Assembly: GCA_001701115.1 (NCBI GenBank) | Contig: DAAJ01000061.1 | Location: 3,063 to 11,610 of the forward strand | Source: Bacteroidales bacterium GP2 | GTDB taxonomy: Bacteria > Bacteroidota > Bacteroidia > Bacteroidales > Muribaculaceae | DNA: 8,548 nucleotides | Reading direction: 5' to 3' | Part shown: piece after piece, positions 6,695 through 8,548 of the stretch | Numbering within the stretch: position 1 is the first letter of the stretch | How the letters are laid out: each line of letters begins with the position of its first letter | The notes under the pieces: model-generated | What the model was told of the DNA's origin: nothing | The model's database searches: none | The model's input: only the letters and a program-made list of their open reading frames with translations | Made by a program: the position numbers and the translations under genes

Positions 6695-8461
6695 TTAGCT
6701 TAAAACGAGTTTTAGTTTGTCGATGAATGTTGCGATGATAGGCTTCTCTTCAATGATTTTTGCAAGAAGTTCCCTGTCGTTTAGCGTGTAGCGCGCTTCA
6801 TTGGGCGTTTCCGCTACAATGGCTGTGATGACAACGGAATCGTTCTGCAATGTGTCACGCATCCATTTGTTGATTTGCGGCAATGCTTCGTTCATCAGGT
6901 CAAGCTGCATGATATTGGTAACCTCTGAAACGAAGTTGAAGTTGTCGGTGCTCTGCGGCACAGCTGAGCGCATTGCGTTGACGAGTATGTGCTCTTTGGG
7001 ATGTGCGGCAGTGTATTTCATCCATGCTTCCTCAAATTCCTGGGTAGTAAAAGGATTTGAGCGTGCTGCGGACGCGTGCGCCTGCTCCGGAGTGCCCTGC
7101 TCGGTTTTCTTCACTCCTCCGCGCAGGGAGAAGTTCGGAGTTTTGAGCGTTGTGCTCCTTGTACCGGAAGCTCCCGGTCTTGGCGATGACGCAAAAGCCG
7201 GTCTTGGCGGAGCGGAAGGCGCGGGTGTTTGAGTTTGAGCGCTTGCTGATTGCCGGTGCGCCGGCTGTTTCTGCGTAGCTTCGTGCCTCTTGCCTTCCGG
7301 AACAGCTTTGGTATTTGCAGCGTCGATAGGTTTTAACCGCCCCTCTCCGTCGCTGCTGTTAGGGGAGGGGCTGAGTGATTGGCATATTTTAGCGAGCGTA
7401 AGCTCTATGAGGAATTGCTTGCCGGATGTCGTGCGGTAGTTAAGATCTGCTTCGTTGCAGAGGTTCATCGCCCTATATAGGAATCCCGGTGTGCATTTGG
7501 CAGCAGCCGCAGCCATGGACGCTTTCGCTTCGTCGCCAGCTTCGATTAATGACAGCGTTGATGGATCTCTGGCAACCATAAGGTCGCGGAAATATGCCGC
7601 AAGACCGTTAATGAAGAAATGGGAGTCGAATCCTGCGTCACGGATTTCCTTGTAAATCACCCATGTTGCGAGGACATCCCCGGCAAGGAACGCGTCCAGG
7701 AGCCGGTTATAGTACTCGTAGTCGAGCACATTGAGGTTTTCTATTGCAGCTTTGTAGGTGATGTTTCCGGCAGATGAAGCTGCAACCTGGTCAAAAATCG
7801 AGAGCGCATCGCGCATCGCTCCGTCAGCTTTCTTGGCTATGACGTTTAGCGCGGCTTCCTCCGCAGTGATTCCTTCCTGCTTAGCCACATATCCAAGGTG
7901 GGCTATCATGTCGGGTATCGTTATGCGGTGGAAATCGTAAATCTGGCATCGAGACAAGATTGTCGGGATTATTTTGTGCTTCTCGGTGGTAGCGAGGATG
8001 AACACCACATAGCTCGGCGGCTCTTCAAGGGTTTTAAGGAAAGCATTGAACGCGGCTGGAGAGAGCATGTGTACCTCATCGACAATGAAAACACGATACT
8101 TTCCCATCGATGGTGGCACCTGCACCTGGTCCACAAGGGCGCGGATATCATCCACTCCGTTGTTTGAGGCGGCGTCAAGTTCTATGATGTTGAGTGAAGA
8201 GCCGGAATTGAATGCCTTGCAGGATTCGCATTCGTTGCAAGCCTCACCGTCCGGCGTGCGGTGCTCGCAGTTTATGGTCTTGGCGAAAATACGCGCGCAG
8301 GAAGTTTTGCCTACTCCACGTGAGCCGCAGAAGAGGTAGGAGTGCGCCAGTCGCCCGGAAGCGACAGCGTTTTTGAGGGTGGTTGTGAGCGCTTTCTGCC
8401 CTACAACCGACTCAAATGTCGCGGGACGGTATTTTCTTGCCGATACAAGGTATGGTTGCAT
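6695..8461 (-). CDS. dnaX: DNA polymerase III subunit tau/gamma (DnaX)
   Basis: This 588-residue protein is the ATPase of the clamp loader that places the sliding clamp on primed DNA and links replisome polymerases. The AAA+ core shows GSRGVGKT (Walker A, 46-53), zinc-binding cysteines 65, 75, 78 and 81, DEVHM (Walker B, from 128), ATTE (sensor 1 region, 157-160), SRC with arginine finger R171, and GAMRDALS with sensor-2 R217. The collar domain runs to about 360. Residues about 362-468 are a Pro/Ser/Ala/Gln-rich linker, and about 469-588 form the C-terminal region typical of the tau form. I choose ATG 8461 (MQPYLVSARKYRP) over an in-frame TTG one codon upstream. No A-rich slippery heptamer like the E. 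coli frameshift site is evident in the linker, so a shorter gamma form is not predicted. The linker contains two palindromic segments listed separately. It is the first gene of the probable dnaX-lipoprotein-yciH-addA operon. Confidence 0.97.
   Translation of the reverse strand: MQPYLVSARKYRPATFESVVGQKALTTTLKNAVASGRLAHSYLFCGSRGVGKTSCARIFAKTINCEHRTPDGEACNECESCKAFNSGSSLNIIELDAASNNGVDDIRALVDQVQVPPSMGKYRVFIVDEVHMLSPAAFNAFLKTLEEPPSYVVFILATTEKHKIIPTILSRCQIYDFHRITIPDMIAHLGYVAKQEGITAEEAALNVIAKKADGAMRDALSIFDQVAASSAGNITYKAAIENLNVLDYEYYNRLLDAFLAGDVLATWVIYKEIRDAGFDSHFFINGLAAYFRDLMVARDPSTLSLIEAGDEAKASMAAAAAKCTPGFLYRAMNLCNEADLNYRTTSGKQFLIELTLAKICQSLSPSPNSSDGEGRLKPIDAANTKAVPEGKRHEATQKQPAHRQSASAQTQTPAPSAPPRPAFASSPRPGASGTRSTTLKTPNFSLRGGVKKTEQGTPEQAHASAARSNPFTTQEFEEAWMKYTAAHPKEHILVNAMRSAVPQSTDNFNFVSEVTNIMQLDLMNEALPQINKWMRDTLQNDSVVITAIVAETPNEARYTLNDRELLAKIIEEKPIIATFIDKLKLVLS
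7109..7133. repeat. Short palindromic segment translated within the DnaX linker (SLRGGV)
   Basis: CTCC (7117-7120) pairs with GGAG (7127-7130) around a GC-rich hexamer, with an alternative longer arm CTTC/GAAG (7109-7112 and 7130-7133). On the coding strand it reads as NFSLRGGVK (residues 443-451), unlike the surrounding low-complexity linker. It resembles palindromic interspersed elements I associate with gut Bacteroidetes genomes, but this is recollection and only one copy is visible here. Confidence 0.3.
7340..7370. repeat. GC-rich inverted repeat translated within the DnaX linker (SDGEG)
   Basis: The arms 7340-7348 (CCCCTCTCC) and 7362-7370 (GGGGAGGGG) form a nine-position stem around a 13-nt loop, with a single non-Watson-Crick position (T7346 opposite G7364). 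In the DnaX frame it reads SPSPNSSDGEG (residues 364-374), at the border between the collar domain and the linker. It is a clear inverted repeat by inspection. Whether it is a dispersed genomic repeat cannot be decided from one copy. Confidence 0.5.
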
Positions 8462-8488
8462 CAAATAATAATTAGCATTGTAGGATTA

Positions 8489-8530
8489 CAAAAGTACAAA
8501 AATAATTCGTAAAAGATAATTTTTGGCAAT
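8489..8530 (-). promoter_or_regulatory. Candidate promoter(s) for the dnaX operon
   Basis: Read on the - strand, two tandem TAnnTTTG matches occur upstream of the dnaX ATG: TATTTTTG (8504 to 8497) and TACTTTTG (8496 to 8489). A plausible -33 element, ATTG (8530 to 8527), lies 22 bases upstream of the first, slightly longer than the usual 19-21. No good -33 element fits the second. The region is strongly AT-rich, in keeping with a Bacteroidetes promoter. Transcription from the first would start near 8490, leaving about 30 nt before the ATG. Confidence 0.5.
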
Positions 8531-8548
8531 AATATAGAGCTTGACCCA

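Noticed and set aside
6695..7380. Programmed frameshift giving a gamma form of DnaX
   Set aside because: I searched the linker for an A AAA AAG-type heptamer followed by a hairpin; only short runs such as AAGAAAACC occur, so a frameshift site is not supported.
8462..8464. TTG at 8464 as the start of dnaX
   Set aside because: The adjacent in-frame ATG at 8461 is the better start and matches usual DnaX N-termini.
1..8548. Defence system, mobile element, CRISPR array or tRNA gene
   Set aside because: No transposase or integrase, no spaced direct repeats, no tRNA-like fold and no defence-type gene pair were found; the helicase fits the general AddA/RecB repair family better than a defence helicase.

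Overview
The window looks like chromosomal housekeeping DNA from a member of the Bacteroidales; a gut Muribaculaceae-like organism is my guess, not something the sequence proves. The evidence is promoter sequences of the Bacteroidetes type (TTTG, about 20 nt, TAnnTTTG), the absence of clear Shine-Dalgarno sequences before start codons, a secreted GH20 glycosidase, and an AddA-type helicase that resembles Bacteroidetes homologues.

Layout. The left edge holds the last 281 codons of asnA (aspartate-ammonia ligase) on the + strand. A perfect 18-bp hairpin with T-tracts on both sides separates it from a convergent GH20 beta-N-acetylhexosaminidase-type gene on the - strand. Upstream of GH20 is a compact divergent promoter region that also drives a + strand gene for the signal recognition particle RNA (ffs, about 100 nt). 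The ffs terminator lies 11 bases from the stop codon of a long - strand gene cluster. That cluster reads, in the order of transcription, dnaX (DNA polymerase III tau/gamma), a small predicted TPR-like lipoprotein, a SUI1/YciH-family protein, and an AddA-like UvrD-family helicase. Gaps between these four genes are 18, 6 and 21 nt with no terminator between them, so they are probably one operon read from a promoter near the right edge.

How the genes relate. The cluster mixes replication (DnaX clamp-loader subunit), DNA-end repair (AddA-like helicase) and a translation-initiation-like factor (YciH). Co-expression is plausible but a common pathway is not shown. The GH20 enzyme is exported and probably trims amino-sugar-containing host glycans. 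The SRP RNA and AsnA genes are independent housekeeping units.

I do not see a novel multi-gene system, defence island, mobile element, CRISPR array or tRNA. The points most worth checking are the AddA-like helicase that ends just where the family's C-terminal nuclease domain should begin, two palindromic segments translated within the DnaX linker, the atypical apical loop of the SRP RNA, and the overlapping divergent promoters between ffs and GH20. No stretch longer than 300 bases lacks a gene.
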